Source: Roseovarius litoreus
Lineage (GTDB): Bacteria; Pseudomonadota; Alphaproteobacteria; Rhodobacterales; Rhodobacteraceae
Length of the DNA stretch: 64,000 bases
Assembly: GCF_900142765.1 (NCBI RefSeq)
Contig: NZ_FRCB01000004.1
Span: 248,001-312,000 of the forward strand
Direction of reading: 5' to 3'
Within the stretch, counting starts at the first letter, position 1; each line of letters opens with the position of its first letter. Of the stretch, positions 17,036 to 25,266 are shown piece after piece. Both the position numbers and the translations under genes were made by a program. Under the pieces are notes generated by a model. It was not told where the DNA came from. It worked only from the letters and a program-made list of their open reading frames with translations, and did not search any database.

Positions 17036-18045
17036 CCGCAACTCCCGTCCTGTCCGTCCGCAACCTTGTCGTTGAAATTCCCACGCGCCACGGCGTGCTG
17101 CGCCCCGTCGATGCCGTCAGCTATGACATTCACGCGGGCGAAATCCTTGGCGTCGTGGGCGAATCCGGCGCCGGAAAATCCATGACCGGCAATGCCGTGA
17201 TCGGCCTTCTGGACCCGCCTGCGCGGATCGTCTCGGGCCAGATCCTGCTGTCGGGCCAGCCGGTCCACACCCTCAGGGGTGACGCCCTGCGCCGGCTGCG
17301 CGGCAAGCGGATGGGCATGATCTTTCAGGATCCGCTGACCTCACTCAACCCGCTGCTCACCGTCGGCGACCAGCTGACCGAAACGATCCTCGAGCATCTC
17401 GACGTCTCGCCATCCGAGGCCCGCAAGCGCGCCATTGCAGCCCTCGAAGAGGTGGGCATCCCCGCCGCCCGGGACCGGATCGACAGCTATCCGCATGAAT
17501 TTTCCGGCGGCATGCGACAGCGCGTGGTGATCGCGCTTGCGCTCTGCGCCGAACCCGACCTCGTGATCGCCGACGAGCCCACGACCGCTCTGGATGTGTC
17601 CGTGCAAGCCCAGATCATCGCGCTGCTCAAGCGGCTTTGCCGAGACCGTGGCGTGGCGGTGATGCTGGTCACTCATGACATGGGCGTGATCGCCGAGGCC
17701 GCCGACCGCGTGGCGGTGATGTATGCCGGCCGCTTGGCCGAGCTTGGCCCCGTGCGCGAGGTGCTCACCGACGCGCACCACCCCTATACCGCCGGTCTCA
17801 TGGCCTCGACCCCGCTGGCAAGCCAGGGCCACCGCCGCCTGCGCCAGATCCCCGGTGCCATGCCCCGGCTGGGCAATCTGCCACCGGGCTGCGCCTTCTC
17901 GCCGCGCTGCGACCACGTGCAGGACCGCTGCCGCCACGATCCCAGCCCGACACTCGACACATGCGACGGCCGCGCCGCCTGCTGGTTCCCGCTGCGCTCT
18001 CAAAAAGACAACACCCCCGAACACGATCAGGAGGCCGAAGCATGA
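17032..18045 (+). CDS. Peptide-type ABC transporter ATPase (DppD-like)
   Basis: A 337-residue ATPase starting at the ATGA overlap with the preceding permease gene; a longer upstream reading would overlap that gene and is not needed. Walker A GESGAGKS is at about residues 41-48, the signature FSGGMRQR at 157-164, and Walker B DLVIADEPTTALD at 175-187. The C-terminal oligopeptide-transporter region contains PPGCAFSPRCDHVQDRC with its cysteines, which in this family can hold an iron-sulfur cluster. It works as a heterodimer with the following ATPase. Confidence 0.93.
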   Translation: MTATPVLSVRNLVVEIPTRHGVLRPVDAVSYDIHAGEILGVVGESGAGKSMTGNAVIGLLDPPARIVSGQILLSGQPVHTLRGDALRRLRGKRMGMIFQDPLTSLNPLLTVGDQLTETILEHLDVSPSEARKRAIAALEEVGIPAARDRIDSYPHEFSGGMRQRVVIALALCAEPDLVIADEPTTALDVSVQAQIIALLKRLCRDRGVAVMLVTHDMGVIAEAADRVAVMYAGRLAELGPVREVLTDAHHPYTAGLMASTPLASQGHRRLRQIPGAMPRLGNLPPGCAFSPRCDHVQDRCRHDPSPTLDTCDGRAACWFPLRSQKDNTPEHDQEAEA

Positions 18046-19007
18046 GCGCGATCATCCGGATCGAACATCTGACCCGCATCTTCGATGTCTCCAAACCCTG
18101 GCTCAACCGGCTGATCGAACGCGCCCCCCGTGCGCTGCTCACCGCCGTGTCGGACGTCAGCTTCGAGATCGAGGAAAACAGCGTCTACGCCCTTGTCGGC
18201 GAAAGCGGCTCGGGCAAATCTACCATCGGCAAGATCATCGTGGGCCTCGTGCCGCCCTCGCAAGGCTCGGTCCTGATCGAGGGCGTGGATCTCGCCACCG
18301 AAAGCGATGCCGCGAAGATCGACGCGGTGCGCGCCGATATCCAGATGATCTTCCAGGACCCCTATGCCTCTCTCAACCCGCGCTGGCGCGTGCGTGACAT
18401 CATCGCCGAACCGGTGGCCGCGCGCGGCGGGGCAACCACCGGGCTGGCCGAGAAGCTGCTGGAACAGGTGGGGCTCTCGGCGGCGGATGCGGGCAAATAT
18501 CCGCATGAATTCTCTGGCGGCCAGCGTCAGCGCATCTGCATCGCCCGGGCGCTCGCTTCCGGCCCGAAGATCATCGTCTGCGACGAACCGACCTCGGCGC
18601 TGGATGTCTCGGTGCAAAGCCAGGTGCTCAACCTGATGTCGGACCTGCGCGAAGAACTGGGCCTCACCTATCTCTTCATCAGCCATGACCTCACAGTGGT
18701 GCATCACATGGCAGACCGCATCGGCGTGCTCTATCTGGGCCGTCTGGTCGAAGAAGCCCCGCGCGATACGCTCTTCGCCGACCCCAAACACCCCTATACG
18801 CAGATGCTGTTCGATGCAGCCCCGCGCATGGATGCCTTCGGTCGCGAAGTGGATCCGCCCAAGGGCGAGATCCCCGATGCGATCAACCCGCCCTCGGGCT
18901 GCGCGTTTCACCCGCGCTGCCCGCTGGCCATAGACCGCTGCAGCCGGGAGCGCCCCGAGATGCGCCGCCTCGGCGACACCCGCGTGGCGTGCCACCTGGC
19001 GGAATGA
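18042..19007 (+). CDS. Peptide-type ABC transporter ATPase (DppF-like)
   Basis: A 321-residue ATPase whose ATG overlaps the previous stop by 4 bp and is preceded by AGGAGG. Walker A GESGSGKST, signature FSGGQRQR and Walker B IIVCDEPTSALD are intact. The C-terminus has the family motif PPSGCAFHPRCPLAIDRC. It is the last gene of the importer operon and is followed by a palindromic repeat element shared with the convergent bfr gene. Confidence 0.93.
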   Translation: MSAIIRIEHLTRIFDVSKPWLNRLIERAPRALLTAVSDVSFEIEENSVYALVGESGSGKSTIGKIIVGLVPPSQGSVLIEGVDLATESDAAKIDAVRADIQMIFQDPYASLNPRWRVRDIIAEPVAARGGATTGLAEKLLEQVGLSAADAGKYPHEFSGGQRQRICIARALASGPKIIVCDEPTSALDVSVQSQVLNLMSDLREELGLTYLFISHDLTVVHHMADRIGVLYLGRLVEEAPRDTLFADPKHPYTQMLFDAAPRMDAFGREVDPPKGEIPDAINPPSGCAFHPRCPLAIDRCSRERPEMRRLGDTRVACHLAE

Positions 19008-19036
19008 CACCTCGCCCGAAACCTGTCCGGGCGCGG

Positions 19037-19110
19037 CTTCTTCTGGCTGGAAATATCCCGGGGGAGGCGTTGAAAATCCCCGGATTTTCAACGTCGGGGG
19101 CAGAGCCCCC
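19037..19110. repeat. Palindromic intergenic element, copy A
   Basis: This ~74-bp element contains the inverted repeat GTTGAAAATC/GATTTTCAAC (19069-19092) and the GGGGGC-AGA-GCCCCC hairpin (about 19096-19110), preceded by GGAAATATCCCGGGGGAGG. A copy in the opposite orientation lies at 27549-27622. Both copies lie between convergent genes and may act as two-way terminators. This copy runs right up to the bfr stop codon. Confidence 0.8.
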
Positions 19111-19598
19111 TACCCGTCGCCCTCATCCGCGGACGAGGCATTCAGCAGCCCATAACGCTCGGCACCGAGGCTGTCATAGAGATCGATCTGCGTCTCGAGG
19201 AAGTCGATATGGCCTTCCTCGTCGGCGATCAGCTCTTCGAACAGGTTTTTCGAGACGTAATCCGCCACGCTGTCACAGTGATTGCGCGCCTCGATATACA
19301 GCGTGCGCGCCTCATGTTCGGCGGCCAGATCGGCCTCCAGCGTCTCGCGCAGGGTCTCGCCGATCCGCAGCGGGTCCAGCTTCTGCAGGTTCGGGTGCCC
19401 GCCGAGAAAGATGATCCGTGCGATCAGCTTGTCGGCGTGGTGCATCTCTTCGATGCTTTCCTCGCGGCTCTTATTCGCGATCCGGCCATAGCCCCAGTCT
19501 TCCTGCAGGCGGTAATGCAGCCAGTATTGGCTGACCGCCGTCAGCTCGCTGCGCAGCGCCTTGTTGAGATACTCAATTACCTTTTCGTCGCCCTTCAT
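19110..19598 (-). CDS. bfr: Bacterioferritin
   Basis: A 162-residue heme-containing ferritin that stores iron in a 24-subunit shell. All di-iron ferroxidase ligands are at the standard numbering: E18, E51, H54, E94, E127 and H130. The heme ligand M52 is present too. The protein should therefore be a fully functional Bfr. The length is normal. It is the last gene of the minus-strand iron operon and overlaps the 3' end of bfd by 26 bp, so expression of store and release partner is coupled. A TGA-N9-TCA site upstream of the operon (20728-20742) suggests iron control. Confidence 0.97.
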   Translation of the reverse strand: MKGDEKVIEYLNKALRSELTAVSQYWLHYRLQEDWGYGRIANKSREESIEEMHHADKLIARIIFLGGHPNLQKLDPLRIGETLRETLEADLAAEHEARTLYIEARNHCDSVADYVSKNLFEELIADEEGHIDFLETQIDLYDSLGAERYGLLNASSADEGDG

Positions 19599-19839
19599 CG
19601 GTCACTCCCTGTGTCATGTCACGGCGCAGGCCGCGCAACTCCATCGGTACTTCGAATTTGTCGCATCCCTTGAGCGTGTCAACGAACCGCGGCAGACATC
19701 CGCCGCAATCAGCGCGCTTGCCAAGGGCGCGATACACCTTGCCCGGTGTGATGATCGTGTCGGGATCCGCGGCCCGCATCCAGTCCACGGCGCGGCGGAT
19801 ATCCCCGTCGGTGATGGCCATGCAGTGACAAATCATCAT
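19573..19839 (-). CDS. bfd: Bacterioferritin-associated ferredoxin
   Basis: An 88-residue [2Fe-2S] protein that reduces Bfr to release stored iron. The cluster cysteines are C4 and C6 (ICHC) and C45 and C48 (CGGC). I placed the start at 19839 because GGAG lies about 8 nt upstream and the CxC motif then sits at the extreme N-terminus as usual; a reading from 19872 would add 11 poorly conserved residues. It overlaps bfr by 26 bp. The C-terminus after about residue 60 is longer than in E. coli Bfd. Confidence 0.92.
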   Translation of the reverse strand: MMICHCMAITDGDIRRAVDWMRAADPDTIITPGKVYRALGKRADCGGCLPRFVDTLKGCDKFEVPMELRGLRRDMTQGVTDEGRRKGN

Positions 19840-19868
19840 GTCTTGTCTCCTCGTGTCCTTGTCGCCGG

Positions 19869-20333
19869 TCAATGCCGCGTGGCGCTGGCTGGTTCGGGGA
19901 AGCGGGCTTTTTGTCTCAATCCGGCCTGATAGAGGTACAAGCCCGCCATGCGCGCGGCGTCCACCATCGGCAGCAGCAAAGGCCCGTCCACCAGAAGCGA
20001 GGCGATCAGCATGGCGTCCTCGCGCTCACCGGTCGCCGCGACCATCACGAAATGCGCAAGGATCGCCTCATCCGAGCCCACGCAGCGGCAGGCTTGGCCG
20101 TGCTGCGCCAGCGGACGGCGGCAATGGCGCTGCATCAGGCCCATCATCTCACTGAAAGCGCGCAGACAAGCCCGCGCCCCGCTTGGCCCAAGCGTCGGCA
20201 AGAGCAGCGCTTCGACAGCATCCGGCCCGTCCCTCCATCTGCGCAGGCACAGCACCACCAGCGCCTCACCCGGATCCAGCCTGTCCAGCGCCGAGACCGG
20301 GAAGGCGCCAACCATGTCCCTGTCATGCTTCAT
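19869..20333 (-). CDS. Conserved-looking 154-aa protein in the hemP-bfd-bfr operon
   Basis: I do not recognise a named family. The protein begins MKHDRDMVGAFPVS, is largely helical, and contains a cysteine/histidine patch (QRHCRRPLAQHGQACRCVGSDE, about residues 68-89) that might bind metal or heme. It has no signal peptide and no clear membrane segment. Its ATG overlaps the hemP stop codon by 4 bp and it ends 29 bp before bfd, so it belongs to the iron operon. A role in iron or heme handling is inferred from position alone. Confidence 0.75.
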   Translation of the reverse strand: MKHDRDMVGAFPVSALDRLDPGEALVVLCLRRWRDGPDAVEALLLPTLGPSGARACLRAFSEMMGLMQRHCRRPLAQHGQACRCVGSDEAILAHFVMVAATGEREDAMLIASLLVDGPLLLPMVDAARMAGLYLYQAGLRQKARFPEPASATRH

Positions 20334-20494
20334 TTGGTCAGGATCAACTTGCCGGCGCGGGTGATGCGCAAGGTGTAGATCTGGCCGTCCAGCACGATCG
20401 TGGCCGTTTGCCCGCCATCGGTCAGGGCACGCGCGTCATGGCTGGCGGGATCGGGTTGCAGCTGCGGCTGTGCGGATGTCTGCGCCCGGATCAT
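20330..20494 (-). CDS. hemP: Hemin uptake protein HemP
   Basis: A 54-residue protein ending in TLRITRAGKLILTK. This matches the HemP C-terminal signature (IYxLRxTRxGKLILTK). It is preceded by TATIVLDGQIY. HemP is a small protein associated with heme uptake; in Burkholderia a HemP homologue activates heme-receptor expression. The start codon overlaps the end of the 52-aa upstream gene and the stop overlaps the start of the 154-aa gene, so translation is coupled in both directions. No heme receptor or hmu transporter genes are in this window. Confidence 0.9.
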   Translation of the reverse strand: MIRAQTSAQPQLQPDPASHDARALTDGGQTATIVLDGQIYTLRITRAGKLILTK

Positions 20495-20649
20495 CGTCCC
20501 GCCTCCACCCGGTCCAGCAGCGCCTCGAGCCAGTAATCAGAGGTCACGCCCCCCTGAAAGGCGACGGCGAGGATATCCTTGCGCCATGCGTCACGCTCGC
20601 GTGGGGTGACACCTTGGGGCGCAGGCGAAAGAGTATGGGACTGTACCAT
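20491..20649 (-). CDS. 52-aa protein, first gene of the iron operon
   Basis: A short frame begins MVQSHTLSPAPQGVTPRERD and ends LEALLDRVEAGR. Its TGA overlaps the hemP start codon, which together with clean codon usage argues that it is real. It has no signal or membrane segment; residues 17-52 look helical with several aromatic and acidic residues. I do not recognise the family. Iron-responsive expression is expected from its place directly behind the TGA-N9-TCA site. Confidence 0.65.
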   Translation of the reverse strand: MVQSHTLSPAPQGVTPRERDAWRKDILAVAFQGGVTSDYWLEALLDRVEAGR

Positions 20650-20727
20650 GCCAAAATTCCGTGTTGGGTCGTTTCTGGTGCCGGCTGGTCCGCATGGGGT
20701 GGCTTGGCAACATCAATCTGACAAAAA

Positions 20728-20742
20728 TGATAAGGTATGTCA
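20728..20742. promoter_or_regulatory. Iron-rhodo-box-like site (TGA-N9-TCA)
   Basis: TGA-TAAGGTATG-TCA fits the TGA-N9-TCA consensus described for RirA-type iron regulation in Rhodobacterales. It lies about 80 bp upstream of the first gene of the minus-strand hemP-bfd-bfr operon, in an AT-rich promoter-like stretch. The divergent Nudix gene starts at 20855, so that promoter could also be affected. The consensus is short and would need support from a genome-wide scan. Confidence 0.5.
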
Positions 20743-20854
20743 ATTCTGATTTTTTTAGTCGGAATTAAAATGCTCTGCAAACATCGCTGGTCAGAGGCCC
20801 TTTTGCTGACTTATACTCGGGCAATTCCGGCCAGGCACACAAAGAGACTTCGCC

Positions 20855-21331
20855 ATGTCGCTTCACCCCTACAGGCAAATGCCGATCACATTGCGCCCTC
20901 GGATCAAGTCCGACATGCGAACCCAGTTCGCGGCGCTGTGCTATCGCATGACCAACGACAAGCCGGAAATCCTTCTCGTGACCAGCCGCGGTTCCGGCCG
21001 GTGGATTTTGCCCAAGGGGTGGCCGATTCCCGGTAAGACCCCCGGCGAATGCGCTTTGATCGAAGCCTGGGAAGAAGCCGGCGTGCTGGGCAAGGCCCAT
21101 GAGCAATGCCTGGGCATCTTCTCGTACCACAAAACCACCGATCCCAAGAACAGCTTGCCCTGTCTAGGCCTCGTCTTTCCGGTCAAGGTCAAAGCTCTGA
21201 CCAACGACTATCCCGAGGCCGATCAGCGCAAGCGCAAGTGGATGCGACCGAAAAAGGCAGCCGCGCGCGTCGATGAACCCGAACTCGCCGCGATCCTGCG
21301 CCATTTCGATCCCAAGGCGCTGATACGGTGA
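20855..21331 (+). CDS. Nudix hydrolase
   Basis: A 158-residue protein of the Nudix fold. The Nudix box is GWPIPGKTPGECALIEAWEEAGV at about residues 55-77, with the metal-binding EAWEE core intact and the preceding WILPKG block typical of diphosphoinositol/diadenosine polyphosphate-type Nudix enzymes. The Arg of the textbook REUxEE box is Ile here, which I believe is common in this alphaproteobacterial subgroup. Substrate unknown. A start at 20879 (MPITLRPR) is an alternative. It is divergent from the iron operon. Confidence 0.85.
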   Translation: MSLHPYRQMPITLRPRIKSDMRTQFAALCYRMTNDKPEILLVTSRGSGRWILPKGWPIPGKTPGECALIEAWEEAGVLGKAHEQCLGIFSYHKTTDPKNSLPCLGLVFPVKVKALTNDYPEADQRKRKWMRPKKAAARVDEPELAAILRHFDPKALIR

Positions 21332-21400
21332 ACCGCGCGCGCCCTCTTGATCCCGCATCCCCCGGGGTTAAGTTCTATGGGCAACTGACGTGATGACCCC

Positions 21401-21835
21401 ATGATACAATTCACCCTCAAATGTGACCGGGATCACCGGTTCGACAGCTGGTTTCAAAGCGCGGCCGCCTTCGACAAGCTCAAGGCGTCTGGCATGGTCT
21501 CCTGTGCGGTCTGTGGATCGACCAGCGTGGACAAGGCGCTCATGGCCCCCCGTGTCGCCGTCAGCCGCGCGCCGCAGGACCGCCCCGAACCGGGCGCCCT
21601 CAGCACTCCGAGCCATCCGGCAGAACAGGCCCTTGCCGAGTTGAAAAAACGTATCGAGTCGCAATCCGAATATGTCGGCATGAACTTCGCGGCCGAAGCC
21701 CGCCGCATCCATGCCGGCGACAGCCCCGAACGCCCGATCTATGGCGAGGCGCGTCCCGATGACGCCCGTAAACTGATCGAAGAAGGCGTGCCCGTGGCGC
21801 CTCTGCCCTTCGTGCCGGGCCGTAAATCGAACTGA
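21401..21835 (+). CDS. DUF1178 family protein
   Basis: A 144-residue protein with the DUF1178 N-terminus MIQFTLKCDRDHRFDSWFQSAAAF. C8, H12, C35 and C38 (SCAVCGST) could form a small zinc-binding unit. The C-terminal region PDDARKLIEEGVPVAPLPF is also typical. The biochemical role of the family is unknown. It lies between the Nudix and SDR genes, all on the plus strand and closely spaced. Confidence 0.88.
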   Translation: MIQFTLKCDRDHRFDSWFQSAAAFDKLKASGMVSCAVCGSTSVDKALMAPRVAVSRAPQDRPEPGALSTPSHPAEQALAELKKRIESQSEYVGMNFAAEARRIHAGDSPERPIYGEARPDDARKLIEEGVPVAPLPFVPGRKSN

Positions 21836-21874
21836 CGTCGGCAAATCCGACCATGGCCTGAAGGAGCGTGTTTC

Positions 21875-22519
21875 ATGCATATCGTCATCACCGGGGCCAA
21901 TCGCGGCATAGGTCATGCCCTGATGTCACATTACCGGGCGCAAGGGCATGATGTAACCGGCACGTCCCGCCAGGGCGGCGCGCTGGCGCAACTCGATGTC
22001 ACCGATCCCGCCAGCGTCGCGGCCTTCGCGCAGGCGCTCGAGGGGCGCGCGGTGGATCTTCTGGTCTGCAATGCCGGCGTCTATCTGGACAAGCACGAAA
22101 CACTACCCACGGGCTATCCCGCGCAGATGTGGGCCGATACCTTTGCCGCCAATGTGACCGGCGTGTTCCTATCGGTGCAGGCGCTGCTGCCCAATCTGCA
22201 AGCCGCCAAGTCGGGCAAGATCGCGATCATCTCCAGCCAGATGGCCAGCCACACCCGCGCACCGGGCGGAAGCTATATTTACCGCGCATCCAAGGCGGCG
22301 GCACTAAACCTCGGGCGCAACCTCGCCGTCGATCTTGCGCCCTCGGGGATCTCGGTCGGCATCTATCACCCCGGCTGGGTGCGCACCGATATGGGGGGCG
22401 GTTCCGCCGATATCTCGGTCGACGAGTCCGCAGAGGGGCTGATGGCGCGCTTCGCCGAGCTTGGCCCGGACACCACCGGCTGTTTCCTGACATGGGACGG
22501 CCGCCCGCACCCCTACTGA
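21875..22519 (+). CDS. Short-chain dehydrogenase/reductase
   Basis: A 214-residue classical SDR. The cofactor motif TGANRGIG is at residues 6-13, the NAG motif (CNAGVYLD) is at about 67-74, and the catalytic Y136-x3-K140 is in YRASK with an upstream serine in IISSQM. Substrate unknown. The protein is somewhat short, as in C-factor-like/YciK-type SDRs. AAGGAG is present upstream of the ATG. Confidence 0.9.
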   Translation: MHIVITGANRGIGHALMSHYRAQGHDVTGTSRQGGALAQLDVTDPASVAAFAQALEGRAVDLLVCNAGVYLDKHETLPTGYPAQMWADTFAANVTGVFLSVQALLPNLQAAKSGKIAIISSQMASHTRAPGGSYIYRASKAAALNLGRNLAVDLAPSGISVGIYHPGWVRTDMGGGSADISVDESAEGLMARFAELGPDTTGCFLTWDGRPHPY

Positions 22520-22628
22520 GCCGCGCTTAGAAAGCGCCGACCGCTCGCCAAGCCGTGACTTGCCCGCCTGTTTGCGCCGTATTAGTATTCCGTCGGATAC
22601 TATAACCTCAGGACGCGATCAGCACGGG

Positions 22629-22889
22629 ATGCAAACCGCGATGCACCATTATCTGTCACGGGTCGGCACGCTGTGCCGTGGCGCTGCAGCGACGCTGATT
22701 GCCCGGCTCTGGCCGGGTCATACGGTGCGCGATGTAGATCGCAGACTTGCCGCCTGTCCGGCCCGCCAGCAAGCGATGGTGACCGGCGGCGTGATGCTGG
22801 TTCTGCTGCTGCTCAGCCTTTTTGCAGCGCAATTCGGCTGGATCGGAATCCTGCTCTTCTGGCTCGGCGTCATCCTTATCGCACGCTGA
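22629..22889 (+). CDS. Small membrane protein, unknown
   Basis: An 86-residue protein starting MQTAMHHYLSRVG with a long hydrophobic C-terminal half (VTGGVMLVLLLLSLFAAQFGWIGILLFWLGVILIA) that would make two short or one hairpin membrane segment. No family recognised. The Shine-Dalgarno is weak and the start is uncertain; a longer reading from 22560 is possible. Its neighbour at 23001 is also a small membrane protein. Confidence 0.55.
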   Translation: MQTAMHHYLSRVGTLCRGAAATLIARLWPGHTVRDVDRRLAACPARQQAMVTGGVMLVLLLLSLFAAQFGWIGILLFWLGVILIAR

Positions 22890-23000
22890 CCAAACGGGCT
22901 TTTGCCGCATGCCGCCGCATGCTGATTTCTGACATTTTCGTTATCCCAAAATCCAATGGTCTGCCCATGGCGTACCCCTTCCATAACCAAGGAGGTTGAC

Positions 23001-23177
23001 ATGGAAATCGTCGCAATACTGGCACTTGGAACTATGGGATTTGTCGCTGCATTCGCGTTTCTCAGCGTGCGCGCGATAGAAGAGCTTCGCAACAGCGACA
23101 CACCGAAATCCGCGCTGTCGCGCGACGGCGCACAGGAACGGCTCAAAGTCGCGGCCCGCGTCAGCGAAGCCGGATAA
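23001..23177 (+). CDS. Small single-span membrane protein, unknown
   Basis: A 58-residue protein with a strong AAGGAGG site 7 nt before the ATG. Residues 1-22 (MEIVAILALGTMGFVAAFAFLS) form a membrane helix, and the rest is charged and cytoplasmic or periplasmic. No family recognised. A GC hairpin follows the stop codon. The RegA-like gene begins 90 bp downstream. Confidence 0.65.
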   Translation: MEIVAILALGTMGFVAAFAFLSVRAIEELRNSDTPKSALSRDGAQERLKVAARVSEAG

Positions 23178-23186
23178 ACGCATTGC

Positions 23187-23211
23187 GCGGCGGCGCACAA
23201 GGCGCCGCCGC
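23187..23211 (+). terminator. GC hairpin after the 58-aa gene
   Basis: A perfect 10-bp stem (GCGGCGGCGC, loop ACAAG) starts 10 bp after the stop codon of the 23001-23177 gene. No T-run follows, so its efficiency as a terminator is uncertain. Confidence 0.45.
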
Positions 23212-23266
23212 CTCATACGACCCGGCAGTCTGATCCAGACCGGTTGCCATTTTCTCGGGGGCTAGA

Positions 23267-23833
23267 ATGACAGATATCGCAGACCTGCAAGACCGCACGC
23301 TGATGATCGTCGAGGATGATGACGCGCTGCGCACGCAACTGGCCAAGGCACTTGGCAAGCGTGGCTTTTCGGTCACCACCTCGGCCTCCGTCACAGGCGC
23401 GATCGGCCTTCTCGAACCCTCTCCGCCGGCCTTTGCTGTGGTGGACCTGCGGCTCGATGACGGCTCGGGCCTCAGCTATATCGAAGCCCTCAGCACCCGG
23501 CGCCCGGATGCGCGCCCCATCGTGCTCACAGGCTATGGCAACACGCCCACCGCCGTCGCCGCCGTCAAACATGGCGCGATCGACTATCTGGCTAAACCCA
23601 CAACCGCCGATGAGATCGTCGCGGCCCTCCTCGCCCCTCGCGAAGGGCGCGCAGCACCCCCCGACAACCCGATCGACCCGGATGCCGCGCGGCTCGAACA
23701 CATGCAGCGCATCTACCGCGAATCCGGCGACAACACGACCGAGGCCGCACGCCGCCTGAACATGCATCGCCGCACATTTCAACGCCGCATGAAAAAGCTG
23801 CGCGAAACGATGCAACGCGCCAGCCCCGTCTGA
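23267..23833 (+). CDS. regA: ActR/PrrA/RegA-family response regulator
   Basis: A 188-residue response regulator. The receiver domain has the acidic pair in VEDDDA (residues 15-20), the phosphoacceptor D60 in VVDLRLDDGSG, T88 and K110. A proline-containing linker leads to a Fis-type helix-turn-helix with TEAARRLNMHRRTFQRR near residues 157-173. Size and layout match RegA/PrrA, the redox-responsive regulator of photosynthesis, respiration and carbon/nitrogen metabolism. The usual partner genes regB and senC are not adjacent, so it may be a second RegA-like regulator or work with a distant kinase. Confidence 0.85.
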   Translation: MTDIADLQDRTLMIVEDDDALRTQLAKALGKRGFSVTTSASVTGAIGLLEPSPPAFAVVDLRLDDGSGLSYIEALSTRRPDARPIVLTGYGNTPTAVAAVKHGAIDYLAKPTTADEIVAALLAPREGRAAPPDNPIDPDAARLEHMQRIYRESGDNTTEAARRLNMHRRTFQRRMKKLRETMQRASPV

Positions 23834-23955
23834 TATCAGCCTGCGATCCGGGCGCAGCCGAGCCTGCATAAATCGGCAGTCATCGACAGCTTGTATCTTG
23901 CTCTTGGCCGCAACCGAGCGTAAACCCCGCCCGGATTGCAGCCAGGGATAGGCCC

Positions 23956-25194
23956 ATGCCCGTTCTCGTGATGAAATTCGGCGGCACATCCGTCGCCACG
24001 CTCGACCGCATTCGTCGTGCCGCCAAACGCGTCGGCGTTGAGGTGGCCAAGGGCTATGACGTGATCGTCATCGTCTCGGCCATGGCGGGCAAGACAAACG
24101 AACTCGTCGGGTTCGTGAACGAAATCTCACCGCTTTACGATGCGCGCGAATATGACGCCGTCGTCAGCTCGGGCGAGAACGTGACAGCCGGCCTCATGGC
24201 GCTCACCTTGCAGGAAATGGACATCCCGGCGCGCAGCTGGCAAGGCTGGCAGGTGCCGGTCAAGACCACCTCGGCCCATTCCGCCGCCCGGATCGAGGAT
24301 ATCCCCCCTGACAACATCAACGCAAAATTCGCCGAAGGCATGCGTGTCGCCGTCGTTGCGGGCTTTCAGGGCGTCAGCCCCGAAGGCCGGATCACAACGC
24401 TTGGCCGAGGCGGCTCGGACACAACAGCCGTGGCCTTCGCCGCCGCCTTCGACGCCGAACGCTGCGATATCTACACCGATGTCGACGGCGTCTACACCAC
24501 CGATCCGCGCATTTGCGACAAGGCGCGCCGGCTTGACCGGATCGCCTTCGAGGAAATGCTCGAACTGGCCTCGCTCGGCGCCAAGGTGCTGCAGACCCGT
24601 TCGGTCGAACTTGCAATGCGCTACAATGTGAAGCTGCGCGTGCTCAGCAGCTTCGAGGAACAATCGGATGACGCCGGCACCCTTGTCTGTGCCGAGGAGG
24701 AAATCATGGAATCAAATGTCGTCAATGGCATCGCCTATTCGCGCGACGAGGCGAAGATGACCCTCATCTCCGTGGCCGACCGCCCCGGCATCGCCGCCGC
24801 CATCTTCGGCCCGCTGTCGGATGCCGGCGTGAACGTGGACATGATCGTGCAGAACATCTCGGAAGAGGGCCGCACCGACATGACCTTCTCCTGCCCCACA
24901 GATCAGGTGCTGCGCGCCGAAAAAGCGCTCCAGGCCGCCAAGGAACGCGGCGAGGTCAATTACCACGATCTGGTCGCCGACACCAATGTTGCCAAGGTCT
25001 CGGCCGTGGGGATCGGGATGCGCAGCCAGTCGGGTGTGGCCGCCAAGATGTTCAAGACCCTGTCCAACGAGGGCATCAACATCAAGGTCATCGCCACCTC
25101 CGAGATCAAGATTTCCGTCCTGATCGACCGGAAATACATGGAACTCGCCGTTCAGGCCCTGCATGATGCCTTCGGGTTGGACAAATCCGCCTGA
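23956..25194 (+). CDS. lysC: Aspartate kinase
   Basis: A 412-residue aspartokinase catalysing the first step of the lysine/threonine/methionine pathway (aspartate to 4-phospho-aspartate). The N-terminal kinase begins VLVMKFGGTSVA, with TTLGRGGSDTTAVAFA at about residues 150-165 and DVDGVYTTDPR near 176-186. The C-terminal ACT pair (about 265-410) is the lysine/threonine feedback-sensing region. The length matches the monofunctional class. ptsP follows 72 bp downstream. Confidence 0.96.
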   Translation: MPVLVMKFGGTSVATLDRIRRAAKRVGVEVAKGYDVIVIVSAMAGKTNELVGFVNEISPLYDAREYDAVVSSGENVTAGLMALTLQEMDIPARSWQGWQVPVKTTSAHSAARIEDIPPDNINAKFAEGMRVAVVAGFQGVSPEGRITTLGRGGSDTTAVAFAAAFDAERCDIYTDVDGVYTTDPRICDKARRLDRIAFEEMLELASLGAKVLQTRSVELAMRYNVKLRVLSSFEEQSDDAGTLVCAEEEIMESNVVNGIAYSRDEAKMTLISVADRPGIAAAIFGPLSDAGVNVDMIVQNISEEGRTDMTFSCPTDQVLRAEKALQAAKERGEVNYHDLVADTNVAKVSAVGIGMRSQSGVAAKMFKTLSNEGINIKVIATSEIKISVLIDRKYMELAVQALHDAFGLDKSA

Positions 25195-25266
25195 AGCCGT
25201 CACCCTGCCCGGGTGGGCCACAGGTGTAGCCCCAAGTGACTCGGTCAGGGACCCACGGCATTTGCA

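Noticed and set aside
20855..21331. Inactive Nudix enzyme because of the missing Arg in the Nudix box
   Set aside because: The metal-binding glutamates are intact, and to my knowledge this substitution is common in the alphaproteobacterial subgroup.
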